Source: a bacterium (GTDB taxonomy: Bacteria; Bacillota; Clostridia; Lachnospirales; Lachnospiraceae). Taken from it: a stretch of 62,652 nucleotides of DNA. The stretch's first letter is position 1; each line of letters begins with the position of its first letter. The stretch lies in NCBI GenBank assembly GCA_030539495.1, contig JAUNRX010000006.1, forward strand, positions 1-62,652, read 5' to 3'. The translations under genes were made by a program, and so were the position numbers. Under the pieces are notes generated by a model, which was given only the letters and a program-made list of their open reading frames with translations, did no database searches and was not told the DNA's origin. Below are positions 25,199 to 34,290 of the stretch, piece after piece.

Positions 25199-25470
25199 GT
25201 ATTCCTTACTTTTTTACGTCTATATAAAAACATTATGAATAAATGCTATCCTATTTATAAACATAGCAAAAAGTTAAAATTATTTATCGATTTCTATTGA
25301 TAATCTAAAATACTAGGATTATAATGTAGACGCTAACGAATTGACAGTATTTGATATTTAATGACTTTATATCTATTAACAGCCTATATATCGATACTCG
25401 AGGTTCTTTGTACATACGTTTTTTTATATATTACCCAAGATCAAATAACAAATTGTTAGGAGGAACTATT

Positions 25471-26730
25471 ATGGACACATCGTATAATTTTTTGTTTGAT
25501 TTAGCATTAATTTTGTTGTGTACCAAATTATTAGGACTCGCAACGAAGAGGGTAAATATGCCTCAAGTTGTTGGAGCATTATTAGCAGGACTTTTACTCG
25601 GACCTGCATGCTTTAAGATCCTTAAGACCACTACATTTATAAACAACTGCGCCGAAATCGGTGTAATCGTTCTTATGTTCTGCGCTGGTATGGAAACAGA
25701 TATTGATGAATTAAAGAAAAGTGGAAAGGCATCCTTTCTGATTGCACTGATTGGTGTAATTGTTCCACTGCTTGGCGGCCTTGGCATTGGGTTTATCTTT
25801 AATAAGCCAAGTCTCATTGAGTCCAATGCAACATGTACGCCATTATTAGAGAATATATTTATTGGTATTATTTTAACAGCTACTAGTGTAAGTATTACTG
25901 TTGAAACATTAAAAGAGATGGGTAAATTAAAGACCCAGGCTGGTAATGCAATTCTAGGAGCTGCAATCATCGATGATATTTTGGGTATTATAGCATTAAC
26001 AATTGTTACAAGCTTTGCAGATCCAAACGTTAAAATTGGTTTAGTTTTACTTAAAATCCTTGGATTCTTTGTATTTATCGGAGTAATTGCAGTAGCATTT
26101 ACTTTTATCTACAAGAAGAAATATGTAAATGTGAAAAAAGGACTTCATAGACATGCAATTTTAGCATTTGTATTCTGTTTATTACTATCTTACATAGGAG
26201 AGGTATTCTTCGGCGTTGCTGACATTACAGGAGCATTCTTCGCCGGATTAATTATCTCCAGTACACAAAGAACAAAATTCTTAGCATCCAAATTCGACAC
26301 ATTATCATACCTTTTCTTATCTCCAATCTTCTTTGCAAGTATTGGTATCAAGGTAGAATTAAAGAGTATGAGCGTTGCAGTAGTTATTTTTGCAGTAGTC
26401 CTTACAATAATTGCAATCTTAACTAAAATTGTTGGTTGTGGGGTAGGCGCAAAAATCTGTGGATATACAACAAAAGAAGCGCTTCAAATCGGAACTGGTA
26501 TGATTTCCAGAGGTGAAGTTGCCTTAATCGTAGCAAACAAAGGTCAAAGTGCTGGATTATTAGGAGACAACTTCTTAGGCCCAATCGTTATTGTCGTTGT
26601 AATCACTACAATTATTACACCAATTTTACTTAAGCTTGTATTTAAAATTGGTCCAGTCAGACAAGTTAGCTCCTCTAACAGTCTTGGACAAGGCTATGAA
26701 GAAATTGATCATTACCGTGTCGGTAATTAA
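25471..26730 (+). CDS. Cation:proton antiporter (CPA2 family)
   Basis: A 419-residue membrane protein with about 12-13 hydrophobic segments, of the KefB/NapA-type monovalent cation:proton exchanger family. Landmarks: LLAGLLLGPACF near 30-41, AAIIDDILGIIAL (the paired Asp of the ion site) and ADITGAFFAGLII. There is no C-terminal nucleotide-binding domain, so K+ efflux gating of the Kef type is unlikely. TTAGGAGGAAC precedes ATG 25471. The 270 bases upstream hold only AT-rich spacer. Confidence 0.88.
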   Translation: MDTSYNFLFDLALILLCTKLLGLATKRVNMPQVVGALLAGLLLGPACFKILKTTTFINNCAEIGVIVLMFCAGMETDIDELKKSGKASFLIALIGVIVPLLGGLGIGFIFNKPSLIESNATCTPLLENIFIGIILTATSVSITVETLKEMGKLKTQAGNAILGAAIIDDILGIIALTIVTSFADPNVKIGLVLLKILGFFVFIGVIAVAFTFIYKKKYVNVKKGLHRHAILAFVFCLLLSYIGEVFFGVADITGAFFAGLIISSTQRTKFLASKFDTLSYLFLSPIFFASIGIKVELKSMSVAVVIFAVVLTIIAILTKIVGCGVGAKICGYTTKEALQIGTGMISRGEVALIVANKGQSAGLLGDNFLGPIVIVVVITTIITPILLKLVFKIGPVRQVSSSNSLGQGYEEIDHYRVGN

Positions 26731-26747
26731 AGAGTACTATACAAAAG

Positions 26748-26782
26748 AAGCGTTTTAGCGATTGAGCTAAGGCGCTTTTTTT
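26748..26782 (+). terminator. Rho-independent terminator
   Basis: AAGCGTTTTAGC pairs with GCTAAGGCGCTT around GATTGA (G-T pairs in the stem), followed by T residues. It ends the antiporter gene. Confidence 0.8.
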
Positions 26783-26870
26783 CAACATATTATTAAGGTG
26801 AAATATAACATTTCTGGTCTATTTATGTTATAATACTTTCTGTTCGAGAATTAATATTGAGAAGGAGAAT

Positions 26871-27509
26871 ATGATGAAAAAACTAATGACTATACTTGCA
26901 ATTACTTGTTTTTCCGTTATTAGCTTGGTTGGATGCAGCAATACTTCTACAAAAGAACAAGCAGTGGCAACTACCGCAGCTACGCCAACGAGAGAACCTG
27001 TTATACTGACTGGAAAACATCATGTAGAAATTGAGGTAGATACCCTTGGTACGATTAAAGTAGAACTTGATGCTGATACAGCACCTGTTACGGTAAATAA
27101 CTTTATAACCCTAGCAAACAACAAGTTTTATGATGGATTAACGTTCCACCGTATCATTAATAACTTTATGATTCAAGGTGGAGATCCTTTGGGAAATGGT
27201 ACCGGTGGATCTGATAAGACTATAAAAGGGGAATTTAAATCAAATGGTGTAAAGAATGCCATCTCTCATGTAAGAGGGACAATTTCAATGGCACGTTCTG
27301 CGCAATCCTATGATAGTGCAAGCTCTCAGTTCTTTATCTGCCAGGCAGATGCAAAGTATTTAGATGGTGAATATGCAGCCTTCGGAAAAGTAACATCAGG
27401 AATGGAAATTGTCGATCAGATTGCTAAAACGACAACAGTACAAGATAAAAACGGAACCGTGGCAAAAGAGAATCAGCCGGTAATCAAGACGATTAAAGTA
27501 ATTGACTAG
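26871..27509 (+). CDS. Cyclophilin-type peptidyl-prolyl isomerase lipoprotein
   Basis: A 212-residue lipoprotein: signal peptide with lipobox LVGC (Cys about 22), a Thr-rich spacer, then a cyclophilin domain. NNFITLANNKFYDGLTFHRI (about 76-95) includes the conserved FHR motif, followed by FMIQGGDPLGNGTGG and ISMARS. SQFFICQ completes the active site. It catalyses prolyl isomerisation outside the membrane and so probably aids folding of exported proteins. GAAGGAG precedes tandem ATGs at 26871 and 26874; either may be used. Confidence 0.9.
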   Translation: MMKKLMTILAITCFSVISLVGCSNTSTKEQAVATTAATPTREPVILTGKHHVEIEVDTLGTIKVELDADTAPVTVNNFITLANNKFYDGLTFHRIINNFMIQGGDPLGNGTGGSDKTIKGEFKSNGVKNAISHVRGTISMARSAQSYDSASSQFFICQADAKYLDGEYAAFGKVTSGMEIVDQIAKTTTVQDKNGTVAKENQPVIKTIKVID

Positions 27510-27550
27510 TTAAAACGATTGATGAATCACTACGAAAGGAGACACAGACT

Positions 27551-28219
27551 ATGAAATCGATAGATACTGTTATTTTTGATTTAGATGGGACATTATTATA
27601 TACACTAGAAGATCTTCGAGACAGCGTAAACTATGCCTTAGAACAGATGCACTATCCAAAGCGCTCCTTGAGCGAGGTACAAAAGTTTGTTGGTAATGGA
27701 ATTTATCGTTTGATTGAACGCGCTGTCCCAGAAAAAACTGCGCTACAACAGGTAAATCAGACGTTCGAGCATTTTAAGGCTCATTATATAGTAAATTGTA
27801 ATAATAAGACGAAGCCATATGATGATATTATGGTATTGCTTGCAGAGTTAAAGATGAGAGGCTATAAATTAGCCATTGTTTCAAATAAAAATCAAGCGGC
27901 AGTCGAAAAATTAAGTGCTATTTACTTTAAGGGACTGATTGAGGTTTCCATCGGTGCTACGGAGACTATTCATAAAAAGCCTGCACCGGATACTGTCTAC
28001 AAGGCTATTGAGGCATTGAACAGCAGTACTGAACATGCAATCTATATTGGAGATAGTGAAGTAGATATCCAGACTGCTGTGAATGCTAATATTCCATATG
28101 TATCAGTTAGCTGGGGATTCCGTACCACAGAGTTCTTAAAAGAACAAGGTGCTTCCACAATCATTGATACCCCATTAGAATTGTTAACAATACTTGAAGA
28201 AGTAAAAACAGGAGTATAA
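27551..28219 (+). CDS. HAD-family phosphatase (phosphoglycolate phosphatase-like)
   Basis: A 222-residue cytoplasmic hydrolase. Motif I VIFDLDGTLL (nucleophile Asp about 10), a helical cap (about 17-85), motif II VSNKNQAA, motif III Lys in HKKPAPD and motif IV IGDSEVDIQTA. The cap and length match the Gph/PGP group; in an anaerobe it may remove 2-phosphoglycolate or another small phosphoester. AAAGGAG precedes the start. The MATE gene starts three bases after the stop, so the two are co-transcribed. Confidence 0.88.
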   Translation: MKSIDTVIFDLDGTLLYTLEDLRDSVNYALEQMHYPKRSLSEVQKFVGNGIYRLIERAVPEKTALQQVNQTFEHFKAHYIVNCNNKTKPYDDIMVLLAELKMRGYKLAIVSNKNQAAVEKLSAIYFKGLIEVSIGATETIHKKPAPDTVYKAIEALNSSTEHAIYIGDSEVDIQTAVNANIPYVSVSWGFRTTEFLKEQGASTIIDTPLELLTILEEVKTGV

Positions 28220-28222
28220 CCA

Positions 28223-29590
28223 ATGCAATCAAGAGAAGAACTACTAGGAAACGAAAAGATTAACAAACTAATGATGCAAATGGCCATTCCATCCGTTATT
28301 GCTCAGATTATTAATATTCTTTACAGCATTATTGACCGTATGTATATCGGCCATATTCCACATGTCGGCACAGACTCTTTAACAGGTATTGGCCTTACCT
28401 TTCCGATTATCACATTTATCTCTGCCTTTTCTGCTTTTGTTGGAACTGGCGGAGCTCCTTTAAGTGCCATCGCCCTAGGAAAAGGTGACAGGGATCATGC
28501 AGAGAAGATCTTAGGTAACGGTGTATTCTTGTTGACTGCATTCACGGTAGTATTAATGGGCTTCTTTTATGCTTTTCAGAAGCCATTACTATATATGTTC
28601 GGTGCAAGCGATGCTACATATCCTTATGCCTCTACCTATATTTCTATTTACTTAATTGGGACGTTATTTGTTTTGATTTCCCTTGGATTAAACCCTTATA
28701 TTATTTCCCAAGGTCAGCCTAGAATTGCAATGTTTTCAGTTTTAATCGGTGCTATTGTCAATATCGTGCTTGATCCAATCTTTATCTTTGGATTTGGATG
28801 GGGCGTAAAAGGAGCAGCACTTGCTACTATCATTAGTCAGGCAATCAGTGCAATCTGGGTCATTTCCTTCTTGGTAGGGAAAAAATCGACCTTAAAGATT
28901 AAACTTCCACAGATTAAGCCTCATGGAAGAACGCTAAAGAGTATCTGTGCATTAGGCGTTTCTCCCTTTGTTATGCGTTCCACAGAAAGTTTAATCAGTA
29001 TTGTACTAAACCGTGGATTACAGATGTATGGTGGCGACCTTTATGTAGGATCACTTACCGTATTACAAAGTGTTATGCAATTGATCAGTGCTCCAATTAG
29101 TGGATTTACCCAAGGGGTGCAGCCAATTATCAGCTATAATTATGGTGCAGCAAAGTTTGATCGTGTTAGAGAAACATACCGCAAGATGATTTCCATCTGT
29201 TTTGTTTTTTCCTTTGTTGCAACACTTTCAACAATCCTGTTTCCAGAGCTGTTTGCGGCTATGTTTACCAATGATGCCGCTTTAATTGCTCTTGTAAACG
29301 AAAAGATGCCAATCTTTATGTTTGGTATGCTACTATTTGGTTTACAAATGGGTGTTCAGCCAACCTTTATCAGCCTTGGGCAGGCTAAGGTATCCTTATT
29401 CATTGCTTTGCTTCGTAAAGTAATCTTATTGGTACCATTTGCATTGATACTGCCTTGCTTCTTAGGGGTTCAGGGTGTCTATATTGCGGAACCAATCTCC
29501 GACATTACATCGGCAGTAGTAGCAACTAGTCTTTTTGTATTCCATATTAAGAAAATTTTGAATGAAGAAAGCCTAAATAGGGTAGCCTAA
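28223..29590 (+). CDS. MATE-family efflux transporter
   Basis: A 455-residue membrane protein with 12 hydrophobic segments in two halves of six, the MATE pattern. The N-terminal part reads MMQMAIPSVIAQIINILYS with YIGHIPHVGTDSLTGIG; the second half has GFTQGVQPIISYNYGA. Members extrude drugs or metabolites in exchange for Na+ or H+. It sits directly behind the HAD gene. A terminator follows at 29627 and element copy C lies just after. Confidence 0.9.
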   Translation: MQSREELLGNEKINKLMMQMAIPSVIAQIINILYSIIDRMYIGHIPHVGTDSLTGIGLTFPIITFISAFSAFVGTGGAPLSAIALGKGDRDHAEKILGNGVFLLTAFTVVLMGFFYAFQKPLLYMFGASDATYPYASTYISIYLIGTLFVLISLGLNPYIISQGQPRIAMFSVLIGAIVNIVLDPIFIFGFGWGVKGAALATIISQAISAIWVISFLVGKKSTLKIKLPQIKPHGRTLKSICALGVSPFVMRSTESLISIVLNRGLQMYGGDLYVGSLTVLQSVMQLISAPISGFTQGVQPIISYNYGAAKFDRVRETYRKMISICFVFSFVATLSTILFPELFAAMFTNDAALIALVNEKMPIFMFGMLLFGLQMGVQPTFISLGQAKVSLFIALLRKVILLVPFALILPCFLGVQGVYIAEPISDITSAVVATSLFVFHIKKILNEESLNRVA

Positions 29591-29626
29591 ATCACTATTT
29601 TGGCCCCCCCATATAGTTCATATAGA

Positions 29627-29658
29627 AAGTCATTCGGATAGTTCCGGATGGCTTTTTT
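29627..29658 (+). terminator. Rho-independent terminator
   Basis: AAGTCATTCGG pairs with CCGGATGGCTT around ATAGTT (one G-T pair and one mismatch), followed by six T residues. It ends the HAD-MATE operon. Confidence 0.75.
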
Positions 29659-29780
29659 ATTACTAAAAATTTCTCTCGAAATCCACTAGTTAAAAAAACG
29701 CTCTAAAAAGAAGGGCGTAGAATGTGCACTCAGCTGAAAGGTGGATGCCGCTATCACAACCAGCTTTGGCCGGTAGTCGT
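29650..29780 (-). repeat. Structured intergenic element, copy C (5' part missing or diverged)
   Basis: Read on the minus strand: AAAGCTGGTTGTGATAGCGG, then CAGCTGAGTGCACATTCTAC, then ACGCCCTTCTTTTTAGAGCG, then GGATTTCGAGAGAAATTTTT. The middle block ATTCTACGCCCTTCTTTTTA equals copy A base for base; the tail matches copy B. The GTGTGTTCC stem is absent. Confidence 0.6.
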
Positions 29781-29984
29781 TCACTGCAATATACACTGTT
29801 CAAACATAAAAGTATAATATTGCATGGATTTGACATACTAAATTTAACTTTTAAATAAATATAGCGTGTTTCTGTGCATTTTTATACTTTAAAATGCGTA
29901 GATATGATAGTGTGAGATTTTGTATGTTCATTTACACACTGTTTTTAATCGATATAAATCAATCAGTAAGGGAGTGGAAATGCT

Positions 29985-30260
29985 TTGAGCCATCAACATT
30001 CTGAAGAGAGTAAGAAAGCTGTAGTAAACCGTCTATCCAGAGCAATTGGACATTTGGAATCAGTAAAACGTATGGTTGAGGACGATAAGGACTGTAGCGA
30101 AGTATTAATTCAGCTTGCCGCTGTTCGTTCTGCCATTACTAATACCGGAAAAGTAATCTTAAAAGAGCATTTAAACCACTGTATCGTCCATGCAGTAGAA
30201 GAAGGGGATCAACAGGCACTTAATGATTTAAATGATGCCATTGATAAGTTTATGAAATAA
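29985..30260 (+). CDS. CsoR/RcnR-family metal-sensing repressor
   Basis: A 91-residue all-helical DNA-binding repressor. Metal-ligand positions are C37, H62 and C66 (KDCSEV and HLNHCIVHA), the Cys-His-Cys set of CsoR. Two N-terminal His (H3, H5) recall the Ni/Co sensor RcnR. It starts with TTG at 29985, placed by AAGGGAGTGG; the ATG at 29980 meets a stop after two codons. It lies upstream of a Ni/Co transporter and a C-tract palindrome, so it probably represses that operon until Ni or Co binds. Cu sensing is the alternative. Confidence 0.85.
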   Translation: MSHQHSEESKKAVVNRLSRAIGHLESVKRMVEDDKDCSEVLIQLAAVRSAITNTGKVILKEHLNHCIVHAVEEGDQQALNDLNDAIDKFMK

Positions 30261-30270
30261 ATATATTTTA

Positions 30271-30284
30271 TATCCCCCCGGGTA
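30271..30284. promoter_or_regulatory. Candidate CsoR/RcnR operator
   Basis: TATCCCCCCGGGTA has the C/G-tract palindrome and TA ends typical of CsoR/RcnR-family sites. It lies between the regulator and cbiM, upstream of a TATAAT near 30319-30325. Confidence 0.55.
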
Positions 30285-30356
30285 GCTTGCGGATTGATTT
30301 CTAATCGAATATAGTAGTTGTATAATTACAAAATAAGGAAATAAAGGAGAGATGGT

Positions 30357-31358
30357 ATGCATATACCTGACAATTATCTTAGTCCATCTACCTGTGTGGT
30401 AATGGCTGCCGCAATGGTTCCTGTTTGGGCAGTATCCGTAAAAAAAGTTCGATTAGAAGTGACAAAAGAGAAAATGCCATTGATTGGAGTCGGTGCTGCT
30501 TTATCATTTTTAGGTATGATGTTTAATGTTCCACTATTCGGTGGTACGACTGGACATATCGTTGGTGGAACATTATTGGCATTACTTTGCGGACCTTATT
30601 CTGCCTGTATTGCAGTTACGATAGCACTATTGGTGCAGGCATTGATCTTTGGTGACGGAGGAATTCTCTCATTTGGTGCAAACTGCTTTAATATGGCATT
30701 TGTCCTGCCCTTTGTCGGTTATTACATATCAACGGCTATTACTAAACATAGCCAATCAAACATTAGAAAAAACGTGGGTCACGCAATTGGATCCTATATC
30801 GGAATTAACGTAGCTGCATTTTGTGCGGCCGTAGAATTTGGAATCCAACCTTATCTCTTTAAAGATATTCAAGGCCAGGCATTATATTGTCCATATGCAT
30901 TAGACATTTCCATTCCTGCAATGATGTTAGGGCATCTTGTGATTGCTGGAATTTTAGAAGCGATTGTCACTGTTACAGTCCTTTCATTTGTACAACAGAC
31001 ATCTCCAGGACTGATGTATCATTCTGTTGAGCATAAGAAAACATATCGACCACTATACGCATTATTAGCAGGATTAATTATTTTTACACCGCTAGGACTT
31101 CTTGCTGCTGGAACGGCCTGGGGCGAATGGGGTACCGATGAAATTGTAAATATTATATCAAAAGGTGCGGTACTTGGATATACACCTTCCAAAATGGCAA
31201 ATGGATTTTCCTTCCCTAGTATCTTTCCGGATTATTCAATTGCTGGGATGCCGGAGTGGCTTGGATATATTCTTTGCGCCGTTGCTGGAACAGCTATCTT
31301 AGTAATCTTATTTAAAATTATCAGTAACTTTATGTCGAGTAAGGGGAAATATGCTTAA
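30357..31358 (+). CDS. cbiM: ECF-type Ni/Co transporter substrate subunit (CbiM/NikM with fused CbiN-like part)
   Basis: A 333-residue membrane protein. It begins MHIPDNYLSP; the N-terminal Met-His coordinates Co2+ or Ni2+ in this family, so the start must be 30357. GGTTGHIVGGTL and GANCFNMAF (about 110-118) are CbiM hallmarks. The last ~110 residues (GLIIFTPLGLLAAGTAWGEW and a final helix) resemble CbiN/NikN, so the two small subunits are fused. AAGGAGAG precedes the start. It overlaps the next gene by 8 bases. Cobalt versus nickel cannot be told from sequence. Confidence 0.9.
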   Translation: MHIPDNYLSPSTCVVMAAAMVPVWAVSVKKVRLEVTKEKMPLIGVGAALSFLGMMFNVPLFGGTTGHIVGGTLLALLCGPYSACIAVTIALLVQALIFGDGGILSFGANCFNMAFVLPFVGYYISTAITKHSQSNIRKNVGHAIGSYIGINVAAFCAAVEFGIQPYLFKDIQGQALYCPYALDISIPAMMLGHLVIAGILEAIVTVTVLSFVQQTSPGLMYHSVEHKKTYRPLYALLAGLIIFTPLGLLAAGTAWGEWGTDEIVNIISKGAVLGYTPSKMANGFSFPSIFPDYSIAGMPEWLGYILCAVAGTAILVILFKIISNFMSSKGKYA

Positions 31359-32076
31359 TAAAAATGTTCTTCCAACATGGATGACAACCAAAGAAGACTA
31401 TGTACCGATCAAAGACAACTCCATCTACATAGATAAGAGCTTATTGAAATTATTTTCATTGCTCAACTATTTTCGCGAAGATAATACAGAACGAAGAGAA
31501 CGTGCTGCCGAAATTAAAACGGCAGCCCTTTTTCTCGTCCTAATGATCGTTGCCTGCTCTCGCCAATCAATGATACCAATTGTGTTACTTGTGATTATTT
31601 TGGTACGGATCAGCCTTCTGTCAGGAAAAACGATTGGAACACTTTTTAAAAAGCTTCTGTTGGAAGAACTGTGTACTCTTATAATTTTACTTCCTGCTTA
31701 TCTTTTGGGACATCATATTGCCGTCATACGTATTCTGCTAAAGATTACGGTAACCCTACTATATGTGAATACATTTGCTGCAACGGTACGATGGAATGCG
31801 ATTACCAAAGGGCTCTCCAAATTCCATATTCCTGATTTATTCTTGTTTACCTTTGACCTTGCGATTAAGTATATCGTGGTGCTAGGCGACGAGTGTATCA
31901 AGATGTTGGAAGCTTTAAAGATCCGTTCTATCGGAAAAAGTAAGAGTAAGGGAAAGGAACAGGCTCACATCCTTGCTATGACCTTTATAAAGTCGAAACA
32001 AATGAGTGAAGAAATGTATCATGCTATGGTCTGTCGTGGATATTCCGGAGAGTATCGAAAAAGCCGAAAGAACTAA
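31351..32076 (+). CDS. cbiQ: ECF transporter transmembrane (T) subunit
   Basis: A 241-residue membrane protein with five or so hydrophobic segments. A charged C-terminal region carries the coupling motif: ALKIRSIGKSK near 187-197 and MVCRGYSGEYR near the end, the two Ala-Arg-Gly-type helices that contact the ATPase. It overlaps cbiM by 8 bases and is followed by the ATPase gene, completing the Ni/Co importer. The N-terminal ~45 residues are soluble, longer than in many CbiQ. Confidence 0.87.
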   Translation: MLNKNVLPTWMTTKEDYVPIKDNSIYIDKSLLKLFSLLNYFREDNTERRERAAEIKTAALFLVLMIVACSRQSMIPIVLLVIILVRISLLSGKTIGTLFKKLLLEELCTLIILLPAYLLGHHIAVIRILLKITVTLLYVNTFAATVRWNAITKGLSKFHIPDLFLFTFDLAIKYIVVLGDECIKMLEALKIRSIGKSKSKGKEQAHILAMTFIKSKQMSEEMYHAMVCRGYSGEYRKSRKN

Positions 32077-32093
32077 GAGAGGTGAGAAGAGAC

Positions 32094-32750
32094 ATGATAG
32101 ATGTCCATGATTTTTGTTTTTCCTATGAAGAACAGCCAATACTATCCCATTTTTCAATGTATATAAAAGAAGGAGAAACTATTTTATTAAAGGGGCCAAA
32201 TGGTTGTGGAAAGACTACCTTGTTGAAGATGCTTAATGGCCTCTTATTTCCCGAATATGGTACATATCTGTTCTCTAACCACAAGATTACGAAAAAGCAG
32301 TTAAAAGACGAACGCTTCAGTAAATGGTTCCATCAGCAAATTGGCTATGTGTTTCAGGATTCCACTATACAGTTATTCTGTGCCAGCGTAGAAGAGGAAA
32401 TCAGCTTTGGTCCTGAACAGATGGACCTTTCTAAAGTGGACATAACTTCTCGAGTAGAAGATATGATTTCCTTATTTGATATAGAAAAATTAAGAAAACG
32501 AGCACCTTATACGTTAAGTACAGGTGAAAAGAAAAAGGTCGCAATCGCCAGCGTATTAGCCGTTAATCCATCGGTGCTTATATTCGATGAGCCATTTAGC
32601 GGACTGGATGATCAAACGGTAGAACTGGTCAAAGCCTTGTTATCCCATCTGCATAAGGCGGGTAAGACCATGATTATTACCTCTCATGATAAATGGGCGG
32701 AAGATACGCTAAATACACGAATTATTACATTACCAGCCTTAGTCTTGTGA
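32094..32750 (+). CDS. cbiO: ECF transporter ATPase
   Basis: A 218-residue ATPase. Walker A KGPNGCGKTT (about 34-43), Q-loop in YVFQDSTIQLFCASVEEE (typical of ECF ATPases), signature LSTGEKKKVAIA, Walker B VLIFDEPFSGLDD and switch ITSHDKW. It powers CbiMQ. ATG 32094 has AGAGGTGAG 8 bases upstream; the GTG at 32082 lies inside that site. The chain is short at the C-terminus compared with typical CbiO (about 270 residues), a compact version. Confidence 0.9.
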   Translation: MIDVHDFCFSYEEQPILSHFSMYIKEGETILLKGPNGCGKTTLLKMLNGLLFPEYGTYLFSNHKITKKQLKDERFSKWFHQQIGYVFQDSTIQLFCASVEEEISFGPEQMDLSKVDITSRVEDMISLFDIEKLRKRAPYTLSTGEKKKVAIASVLAVNPSVLIFDEPFSGLDDQTVELVKALLSHLHKAGKTMIITSHDKWAEDTLNTRIITLPALVL

Positions 32751-32834
32751 AATCATTCTCTTATTTGTGACTAAAAGATTTAAATATGATATAATTATTC
32801 GTGAATGACAAAAAGTAATAGGAGAAATATAACT

Positions 32835-33242
32835 ATGATAAAAGTAGCATTTATATGCGTGCATAACTCATGTAGATCGCAAATGGCGGAAGCGCTTGGC
32901 AAGCTTTTAGCATCCGACGTGTTTGAAAGCTATTCTGCAGGAACCGAACTAAGACCACAGATTAATCAAGATGCAGTAAGAATTATAGAGGAACGTTATG
33001 GAGTTGATATGAATTTAACTCAAAAGAGTAAGCTATTATCTGATATCCCCTCTGTAGATATTGTAATCACAATGGGATGTAATGTTCAGTGCCCTACTCT
33101 ACCTTGTAAATATAGAGAAGACTGGGGACTTGAAGATCCTTCCGGTAAAGACGATCAGACATTCCTTTTTACTGCTGAAAAAATTGAAGAAAAGATTATC
33201 GATCTAAAACAAAGAATTCAAGATGGAACGATTGCATTATAA
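32835..33242 (+). CDS. arsC: Arsenate reductase-like low-molecular-weight phosphatase
   Basis: A 135-residue cytoplasmic enzyme. The anion loop C8-VHNSC-R14 with SQMAEA and the later Cys set C82, C86 and C91 (MGCNVQCPTLPC) followed by YREDWGLEDPSGK are the marks of thioredoxin-coupled ArsC-type proteins, which reduce arsenate to arsenite. No arsB or arsR is adjacent, so detoxification would need a pump elsewhere, or this is a phosphatase of the same fold. AGGAGAA lies before ATG 32835. Confidence 0.82.
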   Translation: MIKVAFICVHNSCRSQMAEALGKLLASDVFESYSAGTELRPQINQDAVRIIEERYGVDMNLTQKSKLLSDIPSVDIVITMGCNVQCPTLPCKYREDWGLEDPSGKDDQTFLFTAEKIEEKIIDLKQRIQDGTIAL

Positions 33243-33250
33243 TGATTATT

Positions 33251-33291
33251 AAACCGATAAGAAAGGAAGTTACCCTTTTCTATCGGTTTTT
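33251..33291 (+). terminator. Rho-independent terminator
   Basis: AAACCGATA pairs with TATCGGTTT with an inner GAAAAGGG-like stem, followed by T residues. It ends the arsC-like gene. Confidence 0.8.
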
Positions 33292-33371
33292 GTCGTTATT
33301 TCTTGATTGTATGTAGCGATGCCTACGTAGTAGAATAATCTCATATTCATTGATAAGAGAGGACGTGAAAT

Positions 33372-34208
33372 ATGGATAAACTATTTATTGTGGAGGGAAT
33401 TCCCGGATCTGGAAAAACTACCTTTGCAAAAGCGTTAGCAGATCAAATTCAAACGAATGGTGACGAGGTCCATTTATATGTAGAAGGCGATTTGCATCCG
33501 GCAGATATGGCTTGGAGTGCCTTATTAACAGTAGGAGAATATAACCTACTTTGTACCTCCTATCCTGATTTAGTAGGAGAGTTAGAACGTAATAAGACTG
33601 TCTGGAAGCAATATGTCATTATTGCCTATACAAAGATCCACAATCTTGAGGAGAAACTATTCCACTATTTTGAATCGAAAGAAATTTATGATGCACGAAC
33701 GGATGCCACTCTATTTTGCAATATTCATAAAGATCGTTGGAAACAATTTGGACTAGATGCAACAGGTATTGCAATCTTTGAATGTGCATTACTACAAAAC
33801 TCTATAAATGAACTGCTTTTATTTCACTGTATGGAAGAAGAAGCGGTAACCGATTATATCCGACACTTAGTTGATGCTGTAAAGCGCTTAAATCCAGTAA
33901 TTATTTATCTTGAGGTTGATACAAAAGCAGCCATAGAGAGGGCAGCAAGGGAACGTCTTGACTCTAATGGTAAACGGGTTTGGGAACATGGGATTACCCA
34001 GTACATAGAAAATTCCCCTTATGGTAGGAAATATGGATTACATGATATCGACGGAATGTATCAATATTTTGAGACAAGAAAGCAGCTCGAATTAAGGATT
34101 TTAGACAAGTTGCCTATAGAAACTCATTGTATATCCATTGATGTAACTAGGCAATCGGAAGTAGTAGTAAAAGCAATAGAAGAACTTTGTCATAATAACA
34201 GAGTTTAA
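33372..34208 (+). CDS. P-loop kinase/ATPase-like protein
   Basis: A 278-residue cytoplasmic protein. The P-loop is at the N-terminus (FIVEGIPGSGKTTFAKAL, about 5-22), then an acidic EGDLHP stretch. Near 187-205, VIIYLEVDTKAAIERAARER looks like the lid region of nucleoside or small-molecule kinases. No closer family name is safe. GAGAGGACG precedes the start. Single gene between a terminator and a VanZ gene with its own spacer. Confidence 0.7.
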   Translation: MDKLFIVEGIPGSGKTTFAKALADQIQTNGDEVHLYVEGDLHPADMAWSALLTVGEYNLLCTSYPDLVGELERNKTVWKQYVIIAYTKIHNLEEKLFHYFESKEIYDARTDATLFCNIHKDRWKQFGLDATGIAIFECALLQNSINELLLFHCMEEEAVTDYIRHLVDAVKRLNPVIIYLEVDTKAAIERAARERLDSNGKRVWEHGITQYIENSPYGRKYGLHDIDGMYQYFETRKQLELRILDKLPIETHCISIDVTRQSEVVVKAIEELCHNNRV

Positions 34209-34290
34209 TAAAGTTTACATAGTTATTCCGGCCAAGTTTTGTTATAGTACTTATAGTAAAATGAGAACTAACTGAAAGGATACCTTTAGA

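Noticed and set aside
29602..29610. Second C-tract (GGCCCCCCC) upstream of the CsoR-type regulator as another operator
   Set aside because: No palindrome or TA ends, 375 bases from the gene and just behind the MATE stop; too weak to call.
30261..30356. Cobalamin or NiCo riboswitch before cbiM
   Set aside because: The 96-base gap is too short for a cobalamin riboswitch and shows no conserved core.
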